Positions 7,938 to 17,775 of a stretch of 63,256 nt of DNA are shown here, in pieces. The stretch covers positions 1 to 63,256 of the forward strand of contig DATLZR010000179.1 of the NCBI GenBank assembly GCA_035573895.1, written 5' to 3'. Position 1 is the first letter of the stretch. Every line of letters begins with the position of its first letter. A program made the position numbers and the translations under genes. Origin of the DNA: Blastocatellia bacterium. GTDB taxonomy: Bacteria > Acidobacteriota > Blastocatellia > HR10. The notes under the pieces are model-generated. The model worked only from the letters and a program-made list of their open reading frames with translations, was not told the DNA's origin and ran no database searches.

Positions 7938-10900
7938 CTAGAACGAGCTGATCACGGTGAACCGGCCGCTCACGCCTTGACCTGTACGACCGCAGGAATC
8001 GCGGGCGGTGACGCGCACGCGCCCATTGGTCGTGCTTGTTCCCGCCGGAATGGTCCAGACGAAGGATCGAGCGGTGGCTGCGACATCGGCCAGCGTCGTC
8101 CAGGTCGTGCCGCCGTCGGCGGAGAACTCGATGGTCTGAGATGTAATGCCGACATCATCCGCCGCTTCCCAGGCAATGGTCACCGATTGACGGGCGAGGA
8201 AAGCGTTCCCCGGTCCGATGGTCACTGAGGTCACGATCGGATTTTGTCCGTCAATGGCGAAGACGCGATCGCTCACATCGCTGGCGACATTTCCGGCGTA
8301 ATCGCGCACGCGAACGAGGATCACGGCTCGGGTCGAGGAGAGGCCCGCCGGGACATCCCACTCGAACGATTGGGTTGTTCCGGGCAGGCGCTCGACAATG
8401 GGGGTGAAGCTCGCACCGCCGTCGAGCGAGAGCAAGATGTCGGCCCACTGCACGGCCGTGTTATCCGTGGACTGCCATTGGATGGTGAAAGGTCGGCCCG
8501 CGCAGACGATTTCGCCTCCGTTGGGACTGGTGACGCGAATGAACGGCGGCTCGTTCTCAAACGGGATCGTCCAGAAGTCGGCATCGCTGTCGTCCGAGAC
8601 GACGTTGCCCGCCACGTCTTCGACGATGACGCGCACGCGCCCCCGCAAGGTGAAGAGCGTGAGCGGCACTTTCCAGTCGAAGCGCTGCGGATCGTTGCCG
8701 TCGAGCGTCACGATGTCGCTGAACGTCGCTCCGCCGTCAATAGAGATTTGCACCGTCTGGCGCACAAGCTGCACGTCATCCGATGCCCGCCAGAGGATGG
8801 AGAAGACATCGCCTCCCCGGAAGACCTCGCGCCCGTTGGGCGAGACCACACGCACCGCGGGCGGACGGGAGTCAATGATGAAATCACCGTCGCTGTCATC
8901 GCTCGCGATACGACCGGCGGCATTCTGAGCGATCACCCGGATGCGACCATGCCGCGTTGAAAGAGTCGTGGGGACCACCCAGTCGAATGTCTGCGTTGAT
9001 CCGCTCACTCCCGACGCAATCGTGATGGGGAAGGAGGCGCCTCCGTCGAGCGAGAGGAGAATTTCCTGCTCGACGATCCGTTCCGAAGTCGTCCAGCGGA
9101 TGGTGAATCGGCTGCCGCCAGTGAGAACTTCGCCGCCGTTGGGGCTGAGGACGCGCACGCTCGGCGGAACCTGAACGATGGTGAAGTTCGAATCGTTGCA
9201 GTCCTGAAGTTCGTTCCCGGCAATATCGCGGGCCCGGACGCAGATGCGCCCCTCGGTCGTTTGCAGCTCAAAAGGAACTTCCCAATCGAAGAATTGTTGA
9301 TCTCCCGGAAGCCCGGTCGTCCTCTGACCGGCGGCATCGGGCAAGGGACCGAAGCTCCGGAGGCCGTCGGTTGACAGCAGCAGATCATGCGATGCGACCT
9401 GGAGATCGTCCGAGGACCGCCACTGGATGCGGAACCGCGATCCGGCGCGAATGACCTCTCCGCCATCGGGCGTGAGAACGGTCACCTGAGGCGGCGTTGA
9501 ATCAACGGTGAAATCGGCATCGCTGTCGTCAACCGCGCGCCGGTTCTGCGTATCGGTGCAGGCGACGCGAATGCGTCCCTGTCGGGTCGAGATCGTGCCG
9601 GGCGCCCAGAGATACGACGATTGCGTTCCCGGCAGATTCCCGGCAAGCAGGGTATAAGTTGCGCCTCCGTCGGTCGAGAGCAAAACATCGCACGCCGTGA
9701 TCGTGCCGAGCGCCGACCAGAGGATACGAAATCGCGAGCTGCCGGGCACGATCTCACCGCCGTTGGGGATGAGGACGGTCACCACCGGCGCGTTGGGATC
9801 AATGGTGAAATCGCCGTCGCTGTCATCCTGACCTACATTGTTGGCGGCATCTCGCACGACGACGCGAATCCGGGCCCGGCTGGTGAGGAGATCGCGAGGA
9901 ACATCCCAGCAGAATCGTTCCGTTGGCCCGGACGTGGTGCCGATCTGATTAAACGTCGCTCCGCCATCGGTGGAGAGCAGGATGTCCGAGGCGACCACGC
10001 CGACGTTGTCGGAGGCGGTCCAAGTGATGCAGAACGTCGTCCCCGAACGGATCGCTTCGCCGCCGTTGGGCAGAACGACCGTAACCGTCGGCGCGACGAG
10101 ATCCACGACGAAGTTCTCGGAAAACTCCGACGTATCGCCGCGGAAATCGGTGGCCGTGACCGTGATCCAGTCTCCGTCAGACCGGCCGAGGACGGTCAGG
10201 GCGAAGCGGCCCCGCGCATCTGCTTTCGTGCTGCCGAGGAAGGTGCGTCCCTCGCCTCGTCCACTCGGGTCGGGATCTGCGAGGAAGGCTTCAATGGTCG
10301 CGCCTTCAGGAGCCGTGGCCGGGAAGATGCCGCTGACGGTAACGCTCCCGCCTCCGTTGTTCGTCACGGCGGTGATCCGGGGCAGCACCTCCGTGCCGCC
10401 ACGATCAATGCCCAGACCCTCGTTAGCGAAGATCGAGTTGCGCGACACCTGGTTGCCGGAACTCGAAGTGAGGATCTTCACGCCGGCGCCGCGATTGTGC
10501 GCGATGGTGTTATCCTGGACGAGATTTTGGCCGGCATGCCCCTCGGCGCTGAGAATGAGCACGCCGTTACCGCCGTTAGGTCGCGCCTCCGCGCCCGTGG
10601 CATCCAGACCGATGATGTTGAAGGTGAGGCGATTGCTGCTCGAATTCAAAATCTTGACGCCGTCGCCGGCGTTGCCGCTGATGACGTTGCGACCGGCGCG
10701 ACTGCTGCTTCCGATCTGATTATTGCTGCCTCCGCTAATGGTCACGCCATCGCCGCCATTGCCAAGAGCCGCGCGTCCCCCGGCATCGAGGCCGATGATG
10801 TTGCCGACAATGAGATTTCCCTGTCCGTCCCGGCTGATGAGCACACCCGCCGAGCCGTTACCGGAAATCACATTGCCTGCTCCCTCGTCTTCTCCGCCAA

Positions 10901-13238
10901 TGGTGTTATTTTGCGAGCCGTCATCGAGAAGGATTCCCACGCCGCTATTGCCCACCGCCGCGCGCCCCTCGGCATCGGTGCCGATGAGATTGCCCTCGAT
11001 ACGAATGAGTGCGCTCCGAATGAGCGTGATGCCATTGCCGCCATTGCCGGAGATGATGTTCCGCGCCGCCCGATCCGGTCCCCCGATGACACTGTTTCGG
11101 GCATTGACGAGCAGAATTCCGTCCCCGTTGTTGCCTCCGCGCTCATCCTCTCGAAGACTCAGGCCGATGCGATTCCGTTGAATGCGCGTGCCGGCGCTCT
11201 GCTCAACCGAGATTCCGTTTCGTCCGTTGGCGATGATGAGGTTTCCGGCTCCTTCGCCCGTTCCGCCGATGATCGTATTCTCGGCTCCACTGACGGCGAT
11301 TCCATCGCCGCCATTACCCAATCGGCGACCGGCGACGATGGCGCCGATGAGGTTATTTATGATCTGCGTCTGACGCACGCCCGCGCCGATGTCAATCCCG
11401 TTACTTCCGTTGCCGGCGATCAGATTGCGATCGGCGGTGGCGGGCCCTCCGATGAGAGTGTTTTCCACGGCGCGACCGGAGAGTGCGATCCCGGCCAGTC
11501 CATTGCCGGGCAGACGCGGTGCCGCCGGATCAAAACCTATGATGCAGCCCGCGACGATGTTGCCCGTGACCGGCGCATCGGTGCCGCTGATCTTCACCCC
11601 GTTTCCACCGAACCCGGTGATGATGAGGCCACGCACGACATTGAGGCTGGAGGTAATCGTCACGCCGTCGGCAGCGCCGATCTGAGAACCCTCCAGCACA
11701 ACGATCGGCGTCGTCGAGAACCCTCGTTGCGTCGTTCCATCAATGGTCGTTCCCCCATCGGTGAGGGCGGGCAGGGGGCCGAGCGCCGAATTGAGTCGTA
11801 GGACAAAACGATCGCCCGTCTTTTCCGCATCCGGGATGTCAAAGCCGATCACATCCGGGGCGCCACTGCCCCGACCCGAGGGGACATCCGAATTGGGCGG
11901 ATTGCCGTTAGCTGCCAGAATGGCTTCGCGGAGAGTCACCTTACCGTCCTGAGCGATTCCATCGGCGGCGGTGTTTACGACGATGGTGGGAGGAGCAGTG
12001 AGTGAGACGACGAGACTGGCTCCACCGATCTTCGCCACCGCCAGATCATCCAGCCCGTCCGTGTTAAATCGTCCGGCAGTGAGAGCGACCGGCTGACCCT
12101 GCACGTCAAGACTGACGGGTGACTGGAACGACCCGCTGCCCGTGGCCAGAAAGAGAAGGACCTGATTCCTCCGCACGTCAACGACGGCGAGGTCGGGCAG
12201 TCCATCGCCGTTGAAATTAGCTCTGGTCAGCGGACCGGGTTCGACGCCCGCCGCCAGGGAGGTTGGACCGGAGAACTGCCGTCCGGCGCGCCCCATCCAA
12301 ACGCTCAATTGCCCCATTCCGCGTTCGGTGGCGATGAGATCGAGCCAGCCATCTCCATTGATATCGGCCAGGGTCAGATCATCCAGTGGCGCCGCTGTTG
12401 GAATATACCACGGCGGAGTCAGACCGCCCGCCGACCGACCATAGAGAAGGGCCACTCCACTGGAAGGACCGCGATAGATCACGACGGCATCCCGCACGCC
12501 ATCCCGGTCCACATCCTCAGCACGAACGCCACCGAGTCTCATCGAACTAGCATCAAGCGCCAGGGAGATGAACTGGGCCTGACCCCATCGGCCTCCCCCC
12601 ACTCCCGGCAGAAGAGCCAGCAACGGCGAATCCGTCGCTGCAAGTAAATCCTTCACCCCATCGCGTGTGAAATCGGCCCAGGCGAGTCCGGTCACCGCCA
12701 ATCCCAGATCCACCGTGTTTTTCAATAGCAGACTGCCACTTTCGCTGCCCGCGTAGAGGGTCAGGATCGTCGCATCGCTGTAGCCGACAACGACATCATC
12801 GAAACCGTCTCCGGTGACATCCTCAACGACCAGCGCTGAGGGCGTCTCTCCGCTCAGGCGAACTCTCAGAGGAGCCAGAAACTCACCCTGACCGCGTCCC
12901 AAGCGAACGGCCAGTTCCCCACCGCCCGCTTGAGTGAAGCCGATGACCAGATCCACAAGGCCATCCCCGTTGATGTCTCCCTGAGCGAGGACCGTGGGCG
13001 TGAGGGGCGAATACCCGCCGTCTCGTTCTCCACGATCTCCTCGCTCGGTGGCGGCTTCGATGCCATCCTGTAACGTGATCTGCGGGGCCCCGCGGCCGCT
13101 CGCCCGCAAACCAATCGTCGGTGAGAATTCCTTTTCCTGAGGAGAAGTCATCACCCGATCAGCTTTCACCATCGGGAAACTGCACAGCATGAGGAAGGCG
13201 AAAACAGGGATGCGATGTCCTCTCGCCCGGCTTTTCAT
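7938..13238 (-). CDS. Giant secreted multidomain protein: FG-GAP propeller, beta-helix, seven Ig-like repeats
   Basis: A 1,766-residue exported protein. The start is ATG 13238, preceded by GGAGAGG. The first 27 residues form a signal peptide ending around VKA-DR. Residues of about 80-430 contain seven FG-GAP/VCBS blades, each with a calcium-type DxNxDGxxD loop (for example DINGDGLVDLVIG, DVTGDGFDDVVVG). Next comes a CSLREA-like segment (VNTAADGIAQDGKVTLREAI), then some 450 residues of right-handed parallel beta-helix with recurring GNGGNGI and NxIGxxxxG coils. The last about 700 residues are seven tandem repeats of roughly 100 residues, each opening with a form of PxVxVLxPNGGE and containing LLSxDGGASF and DDSDxDF. 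No sortase, PorSS or autotransporter anchor is visible at the C-terminus (ends VISSF). Its role is unknown; adhesion or polysaccharide binding would fit the folds. Confidence 0.85.
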   Translation of the reverse strand: MKSRARGHRIPVFAFLMLCSFPMVKADRVMTSPQEKEFSPTIGLRASGRGAPQITLQDGIEAATERGDRGERDGGYSPLTPTVLAQGDINGDGLVDLVIGFTQAGGGELAVRLGRGQGEFLAPLRVRLSGETPSALVVEDVTGDGFDDVVVGYSDATILTLYAGSESGSLLLKNTVDLGLAVTGLAWADFTRDGVKDLLAATDSPLLALLPGVGGGRWGQAQFISLALDASSMRLGGVRAEDVDRDGVRDAVVIYRGPSSGVALLYGRSAGGLTPPWYIPTAAPLDDLTLADINGDGWLDLIATERGMGQLSVWMGRAGRQFSGPTSLAAGVEPGPLTRANFNGDGLPDLAVVDVRRNQVLLFLATGSGSFQSPVSLDVQGQPVALTAGRFNTDGLDDLAVAKIGGASLVVSLTAPPTIVVNTAADGIAQDGKVTLREAILAANGNPPNSDVPSGRGSGAPDVIGFDIPDAEKTGDRFVLRLNSALGPLPALTDGGTTIDGTTQRGFSTTPIVVLEGSQIGAADGVTITSSLNVVRGLIITGFGGNGVKISGTDAPVTGNIVAGCIIGFDPAAPRLPGNGLAGIALSGRAVENTLIGGPATADRNLIAGNGSNGIDIGAGVRQTQIINNLIGAIVAGRRLGNGGDGIAVSGAENTIIGGTGEGAGNLIIANGRNGISVEQSAGTRIQRNRIGLSLREDERGGNNGDGILLVNARNSVIGGPDRAARNIISGNGGNGITLIRSALIRIEGNLIGTDAEGRAAVGNSGVGILLDDGSQNNTIGGEDEGAGNVISGNGSAGVLISRDGQGNLIVGNIIGLDAGGRAALGNGGDGVTISGGSNNQIGSSSRAGRNVISGNAGDGVKILNSSSNRLTFNIIGLDATGAEARPNGGNGVLILSAEGHAGQNLVQDNTIAHNRGAGVKILTSSSGNQVSRNSIFANEGLGIDRGGTEVLPRITAVTNNGGGSVTVSGIFPATAPEGATIEAFLADPDPSGRGEGRTFLGSTKADARGRFALTVLGRSDGDWITVTATDFRGDTSEFSENFVVDLVAPTVTVVLPNGGEAIRSGTTFCITWTASDNVGVVASDILLSTDGGATFNQIGTTSGPTERFCWDVPRDLLTSRARIRVVVRDAANNVGQDDSDGDFTIDPNAPVVTVLIPNGGEIVPGSSRFRILWSALGTITACDVLLSTDGGATYTLLAGNLPGTQSSYLWAPGTISTRQGRIRVACTDTQNRRAVDDSDADFTVDSTPPQVTVLTPDGGEVIRAGSRFRIQWRSSDDLQVASHDLLLSTDGLRSFGPLPDAAGQRTTGLPGDQQFFDWEVPFELQTTEGRICVRARDIAGNELQDCNDSNFTIVQVPPSVRVLSPNGGEVLTGGSRFTIRWTTSERIVEQEILLSLDGGASFPITIASGVSGSTQTFDWVVPTTLSTRHGRIRVIAQNAAGRIASDDSDGDFIIDSRPPAVRVVSPNGREVFRGGDVFSILWRASDDVQLVRQTVQISIDGGATFSDIVTLDGNDPQRFDWKVPLTLFTLRGRVRVIVEDVAGNVVSDDSDADFWTIPFENEPPFIRVTSPNGGEIVCAGRPFTIQWQSTDNTAVQWADILLSLDGGASFTPIVERLPGTTQSFEWDVPAGLSSTRAVILVRVRDYAGNVASDVSDRVFAIDGQNPIVTSVTIGPGNAFLARQSVTIAWEAADDVGITSQTIEFSADGGTTWTTLADVAATARSFVWTIPAGTSTTNGRVRVTARDSCGRTGQGVSGRFTVISSF

Positions 13239-13293
13239 GATCACCTCTCCATTACCGTTTTAGTCTTCAGTCTTCTGCAGGAAAGTCGGCCAG

Positions 13294-13322
13294 ATTGTAA
13301 AGATGAATCAAGCCGTTGTCAA
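13294..13322 (-). promoter_or_regulatory. Strong sigma-70-type promoter for the giant secreted protein
   Basis: On the minus strand TTGACA (complement of 13317-13322) is followed by exactly 17 bp and TACAAT (complement of 13294-13299). It lies about 56 bp upstream of the ATG at 13238, so the leader would be about 50 nt. Confidence 0.7.
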
Positions 13323-13663
13323 GCAATGTTTTCGCCGATGAGAATAGCGAACATCCGAAAGTGCCCAGCAAAGGCGACTTCTGACGGGACGACTGAGACC
13401 CAACTACCCGGTGAAAACAGATGATCCCATCCATCGGGATTTAGGGCCGGCAGGGGAGCGACGATCTTTCGGGAAAGGGCATCCCCTGAAGGCCATGGCG
13501 GTGAAGGCGGAACGGGGAGTGGACCTTCAGGGGATGGTGGTATATCTCAGGGGGTCTATCAACACAGAGGCGAGCGAAAAATTGCACGAGTTGATCGGGC
13601 GACGCTTTCCAACGATGTTGAGAAAATCGCGTTCGCTGGACTCACCGAACGCATGCCTTCTCC
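13323..13663. other. Intergenic, no confident gene
   Basis: An 87-codon plus-strand frame (13411-13674) includes the segment MVVYLRGSINTEASEKLHELI, which faintly recalls the first strand and helix of a STAS domain. It lacks the conserved D-SS region and a ribosome-binding site. I treat it as non-coding or a remnant. Confidence 0.3.
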
Positions 13664-15211
13664 TCACTTTGTGATCGTCCAGGACAGGCTCGCCGAGAGA
13701 GCACGTGCGGGATCACGACGCACAAGCGGCGTGGGATCGCTGACCGTGACCGTAATTGTATGCTGCCCACGAGCCAGGCCGTCGAGCGAAAGAGCCAGCG
13801 TTGAATCGGTGTGATCGAGGATCGCACCATCGAGCGCCCAGGTGATGCGGAGCGAGTGGCCGACTGGCTGAATCGGTGTGACGGTGAAAACTACAGAGGT
13901 GCTCCCGGTCAGTGATAGGCTCCCCTTCGCCTGAGGGGTCACGGATTCAATGGGGCGAAAGTAGGTGTACAATCGCTTGATGATCTGCTCGGTGCACACG
14001 GGACAGAAGGGAGCGGAGATCGTTCTCATCCTGCAGGTACGGCTGGGGCGATAGACTCCGACGCGAGAGCCCATCCCGCCCGGGAAGAGTCCGACGCGCT
14101 CGGAACCGGAATCAATCCAGTAATCCCACTTCCCGACTTTCTTGAGCCCCTCAACCGTCGCCTGAAGCGTCACGTTCACCTGCGTCGGCTCGCGCAGAGG
14201 CGGAGCCTGCCGACCGTCGCTTTCATCGCCAAGAAAGCCCAGGGAATGGCCCAACTCATGAACCAAAAGGTCCTTGCTGACAGGGTTCGTCGTCACGACG
14301 GTGAAGTTGTGCAACGGCCCGGAGGAGCCGCCGAACTGAGGATCGTTGGCGAGAACCACAATCGCATCAGCCTGCGGTACGAGTGCTGCTGCTTGATAGA
14401 CTTTGTACTCACTCTCCAGCGGCAGATAAACGGCCTGGGAGATGCCGCCATAGTTGAAGGTCAGGTCAAGCGCTGTGTCCCGGAAAAGATTTTGCTCCGG
14501 ATGATCAATGCCCGACTGCCGGGAAATGACGTTGACCTTGTGGATGTTGAACATCTGCCGGTAGTTTGAGAACGGCGGCGTGCTGAGAAGATACTCGCTC
14601 ATGGCGCGAACATCCCGATCGTATTTGCCCATGTCGGCGGCCTGATAGCCGTCTCCAAGAAATACGATGTCGAAACGATTGCTCGCGGGACCATTGTCGA
14701 GGACGGTCTCGGTCGTATAGGGAGGAAGGCCGCTACTTGCCCAACTCTCCGAACCGGTCGCTGTGAGATCAATCGTTCCAACCACTCTGTCTTTCGACCA
14801 TACCTGAAGCAGGCTCAGAGAGTGATCCGAAGGAACTCGCACCGGCAGGAGAGTTGCCGAAACGGGAATCCGCTGGCTCACCAGTTGGCCATCCGGCATC
14901 AGCTCATGCGCCGATACCGCGAGGTCCTCGTCCGAAAGAGCCGCGACCACCATCTTCTCCATCCCCGCCGCGAGGTCAATGCGAAGACGTCCATCTCCCG
15001 GTGAGGCGTAGGGGACGGGGAGTACCTGACGACCCACCACTTCCCAGGACACACCGTCGAATTTGACGAGAAGTTGTTCTGTCCCCGCCGTGGGCACGAG
15101 GATGTTCTGACTGTGAACCACAAGCGGTATCGCCGAGGAAAGAATATAAGCGGTCAGGCTGAGAGCGAGCATCTGCCTCGCCTTCACCCGGAACGTCTGT
15201 GTCATTGTCAT
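13664..15211 (-). CDS. Secreted M64-type (IgA-peptidase-like) zinc metallopeptidase
   Basis: A 515-residue exported protein. The start is ATG 15211 with GGAGGT nine bases upstream. A signal peptide (LALSLTAYILSSAIPLVVHS) leads into a beta-rich N-terminal domain of about 150 residues. The peptidase part contains NRFDIVFLGDGYQ and the zinc motif HELGHSLGFLGDE (HExxHxxGxxxDE), as in family M64, followed by CRMR...FCPVC, also typical of that family. The final about 110 residues resemble a PKD/Ig-like domain with repeated LSLDG and TITVTVSDP strands. It may degrade extracellular protein or modify surface proteins. The substrate is not predictable. It has no partner gene nearby. Confidence 0.82.
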   Translation of the reverse strand: MTMTQTFRVKARQMLALSLTAYILSSAIPLVVHSQNILVPTAGTEQLLVKFDGVSWEVVGRQVLPVPYASPGDGRLRIDLAAGMEKMVVAALSDEDLAVSAHELMPDGQLVSQRIPVSATLLPVRVPSDHSLSLLQVWSKDRVVGTIDLTATGSESWASSGLPPYTTETVLDNGPASNRFDIVFLGDGYQAADMGKYDRDVRAMSEYLLSTPPFSNYRQMFNIHKVNVISRQSGIDHPEQNLFRDTALDLTFNYGGISQAVYLPLESEYKVYQAAALVPQADAIVVLANDPQFGGSSGPLHNFTVVTTNPVSKDLLVHELGHSLGFLGDESDGRQAPPLREPTQVNVTLQATVEGLKKVGKWDYWIDSGSERVGLFPGGMGSRVGVYRPSRTCRMRTISAPFCPVCTEQIIKRLYTYFRPIESVTPQAKGSLSLTGSTSVVFTVTPIQPVGHSLRITWALDGAILDHTDSTLALSLDGLARGQHTITVTVSDPTPLVRRDPARALSASLSWTITK

Positions 15212-15751
15212 CGGCTCTTTACCTCCGCCGATCAAAAAGCAAGTGGCGTACCGCAAGCGGAGGAAATGGAACGACGACCTTGATGCTCGATCTCCGGGGA
15301 GCAGGATGGCTCACTCCATCCTGAAACCACTGAAGAACTTAAGTGCAATGCCCGAGCAGAACGAAGAGGCGCTCGCTGGCAGGTCCCGCAGAGCTTCCGG
15401 CCGGCTTGTGCGCTTCATGCGTGAAACTTTGAGATCATCCGATTTTCATGGCTGAAACATGTCCCCGGCGCGCCTTCACGGCTTCTCCAACGAGCTGTCT
15501 CCCACGAGTTCCCCTGTGCGTAGTCTGAAAAATCACGGTGATGCTGGAGAGCGCACCCTTATTCGATCTGAATTCCGCAGGAATCAGGCATCGCTTTTGA
15601 GCAAAGACGGGGAAATGTGCGAATGGTAAACCTGGGGCTTTTGCGGAATCCTACCAACGACTTTTTTCTCTTTACGCCTACTGCTGGAATGGATCGCGCA
15701 GACTCACCAATCCACGACAGATGCGCGAACTGCAAAATCCACACGACATCT
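15212..15751. other. Intergenic, no gene recognised
   Basis: 540 bp between the M64 peptidase start and the cpaF stop. Only short open frames without ribosome-binding sites are present. No convincing hairpin terminator follows cpaF. Confidence 0.45.
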
Positions 15752-17224
15752 TCATTGGTCGTCCATGGCGGCGGGGGCAAAGATCGTGCTGGGAAGAGTG
15801 AACCCAGCGCGTTGCAGTTTTTCCGCAAATCGCGGGCGAATTCCCGTTGCCCGGAATTCACCGATGACCCGACCGTCCTGGATCCCCAGGCGCTCGAAGA
15901 CGAAGATGTCCTGCATGGAGATAATGTCCCCCTCCATGCCCGTGATCTCGCTGATCGAAATGACCTTGCGAGTCCCGTCGCTCAGTCGGGCCACCTGGAT
16001 GATCAGGTTGATCGCCGAGGCGATCTGTTGACGAATGGCCTTCTCCGAAAGCTTCAGCCCGGCCATCATGCACATGGTCTCCAATCGGGCCAGGGCATCG
16101 CGGGGCGAGTTGGCGTGAATCGTCGCCAGGCTCCCGTCATGCCCCGTGTTCATCGCCTGAAGCATATCTATCGCCTCGGCCCCTCGCACCTCCCCCAGGA
16201 TGATCCGATCCGGCCTCATCCGCAGGCTGTTGCGCACCAGATCCCGCTGCGTCACCTCCCCCTTCCCCTCGATGTTCGGAGGCCGCGTCTCCAGCCGCAC
16301 CACGTGCTCCTGTTGCAGTTGCAGCTCGGCCGAATCCTCAATGGTGATGATCCGCTCGTCCGACGGAATGAACGATGACAGCGCGTTCAAAAGCGTCGTC
16401 TTTCCCGCTCCGGTGCCGCCCGAAATGATGATGTTCAACCGGCACTTCACACACCCTTCCAGGAGCCGCGCAATGGCTGGGGTCAACGTCCCTTTTTTGA
16501 TCAGCTCCTCGATTGATGGCTTCACCGTCCCAAACCGGCGAATGGAGAGGATGGGTCCGTCAATGGCCAGCGGCGGGATGATGGCGTTGACGCGCGACCC
16601 ATCGGGCAACCGCGCATCCACCATCGGCGAGGACTCATCAATCCGCCGTCCCACCCGCGACACGATCCGATCTATGATCTGCATCAGGTGCTCGTCGTCC
16701 TTGAACATGACATCGGTCAGTTGGAGCTTGCCGAACCGCTCGACGTAGACCTGCTTGTAGGTGTTGACCAGAATGTCCGAGATGGTCGGATCGTTCAGCA
16801 ACGGCTCCAGCGGACCCAAACCGAACAGCTCATCGCGCACTTCGACCACGATGCGCTCGCGCTCGGCCATGCTGAGCGGAACGGACCGGGCTTCCAGCAT
16901 CTCTTGGACGATCCGGCTGATTTCGGCCTGCAGAACGGCCGGTTCAATGGTGTCGAGTTTAGTGAGATCGAGGCGCCTGATTAAATCCTGATGGATTTGC
17001 GTCTTGAGTTCCTGATAGACGTCACGCCGGGCGACAGGTGGGCGGGGCAGCGCGATGACTTCGCGGATGACGGGTTGAGCAACGGGCAGAGCGCTCTCGC
17101 CGGCGTCGGCAAACGCGGCACCACTCTTCCCGTTACCGCCGGGTGAGTCTGCACCGTTGCCGCTTTTGACTTCTCCCCCCTTTTCGGGAACGACCCCGAT
17201 AATTCGATTCTTCAATGCGCTCAT
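15752..17224 (-). CDS. cpaF: CpaF/TadA-type secretion ATPase
   Basis: A 490-residue ATPase of the type II/IV secretion superfamily, CpaF subfamily, which powers Flp/Tad pilus assembly from the inner-membrane cytoplasmic face. Residues 1-65 are a low-complexity Gly/Pro/Ala-rich leader. The N-terminal domain (about 66-235) includes [22 protein letters not shown]. Walker A is GGTGAGKTT (269-277). The Asp box/Walker B region [12 protein letters not shown] and [14 protein letters not shown] follow, and the His box is [18 protein letters not shown]. The start is ATG 17224, preceded by GGAGGT. Usually tadB and tadC follow; here the next 500 bp hold no gene and the neighbours are unrelated. It is therefore either a dispersed pilus component or a stand-alone motor. 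Confidence 0.9.
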   Translation of the reverse strand: MSALKNRIIGVVPEKGGEVKSGNGADSPGGNGKSGAAFADAGESALPVAQPVIREVIALPRPPVARRDVYQELKTQIHQDLIRRLDLTKLDTIEPAVLQAEISRIVQEMLEARSVPLSMAERERIVVEVRDELFGLGPLEPLLNDPTISDILVNTYKQVYVERFGKLQLTDVMFKDDEHLMQIIDRIVSRVGRRIDESSPMVDARLPDGSRVNAIIPPLAIDGPILSIRRFGTVKPSIEELIKKGTLTPAIARLLEGCVKCRLNIIISGGTGAGKTTLLNALSSFIPSDERIITIEDSAELQLQQEHVVRLETRPPNIEGKGEVTQRDLVRNSLRMRPDRIILGEVRGAEAIDMLQAMNTGHDGSLATIHANSPRDALARLETMCMMAGLKLSEKAIRQQIASAINLIIQVARLSDGTRKVISISEITGMEGDIISMQDIFVFERLGIQDGRVIGEFRATGIRPRFAEKLQRAGFTLPSTIFAPAAMDDQ

Positions 17225-17775
17225 CTACACCTCCACTCGGCGTAAAAGCAAATACTGTGCCTCGCCCCCGACCGAGTGCGGAGGAATCGGACGGTGAGGA
17301 GAAGCGGAGCGAACGATCTCTCAGCAGGACAAGCGGTTGATGAACAGAAAGAGATTTCATCATGATGCCCCCTTCCGTCGGCACGAGACCGGCACCACGG
17401 TGCCGATTTCACATCTGAAATATCCGGCCGGTTCAAGGTTGCACCCGTGAAAAATGCAGGCCCATTGACCGAACAAATCCAGAGCCCGCCTGAGAACGGA
17501 TTGTGGAAGTTTTTCTGTCGCCTGCGGCGACGGCCGGGAGCTGATCGCCACCCGATCACCGACGGCCATGAATACGGATACTCTTGATCGGTGTGAATTC
17601 GTGCGCATCAGTGGAGATTCTCGGGGGAGGCGTTCGAGGAGTTAGCCTGTGATTCTGAGAGGAGGGAATTCGGCGCTCCAGAGCGACAGTGAAACGTTCT
17701 CAAACGTATCGCGACTCTTGCTGAGGAGCAACGGGGTGCATCTGTGTTCGAAGCTCGGCGGTGTGGAGGAGGCGT
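17225..17775. other. Intergenic, no gene recognised
   Basis: 551 bp between cpaF and the upstream response regulator gene, both on the minus strand. Short frames on both strands have no ribosome-binding site or family resemblance. No defensible terminator or promoter is seen. Confidence 0.4.

Noticed and set aside
9621-11801. A 726-codon open frame antisense to the giant secreted protein gene
   Set aside because: The minus-strand frame has a signal peptide and three recognisable repeat folds. The antisense frame follows from the repeated Gly/Asn codons of the beta-helix and shows no family or ribosome-binding site.
13411-13674. 87-codon frame with a faint STAS-like segment
   Set aside because: Only one strand and helix resemble STAS. 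The phosphorylatable Ser region and ribosome-binding site are missing.
17133-17384. 83-codon frame overlapping the start of cpaF
   Set aside because: It runs into cpaF in another frame and has no recognisable product. A leader-peptide role is conceivable but unsupported.
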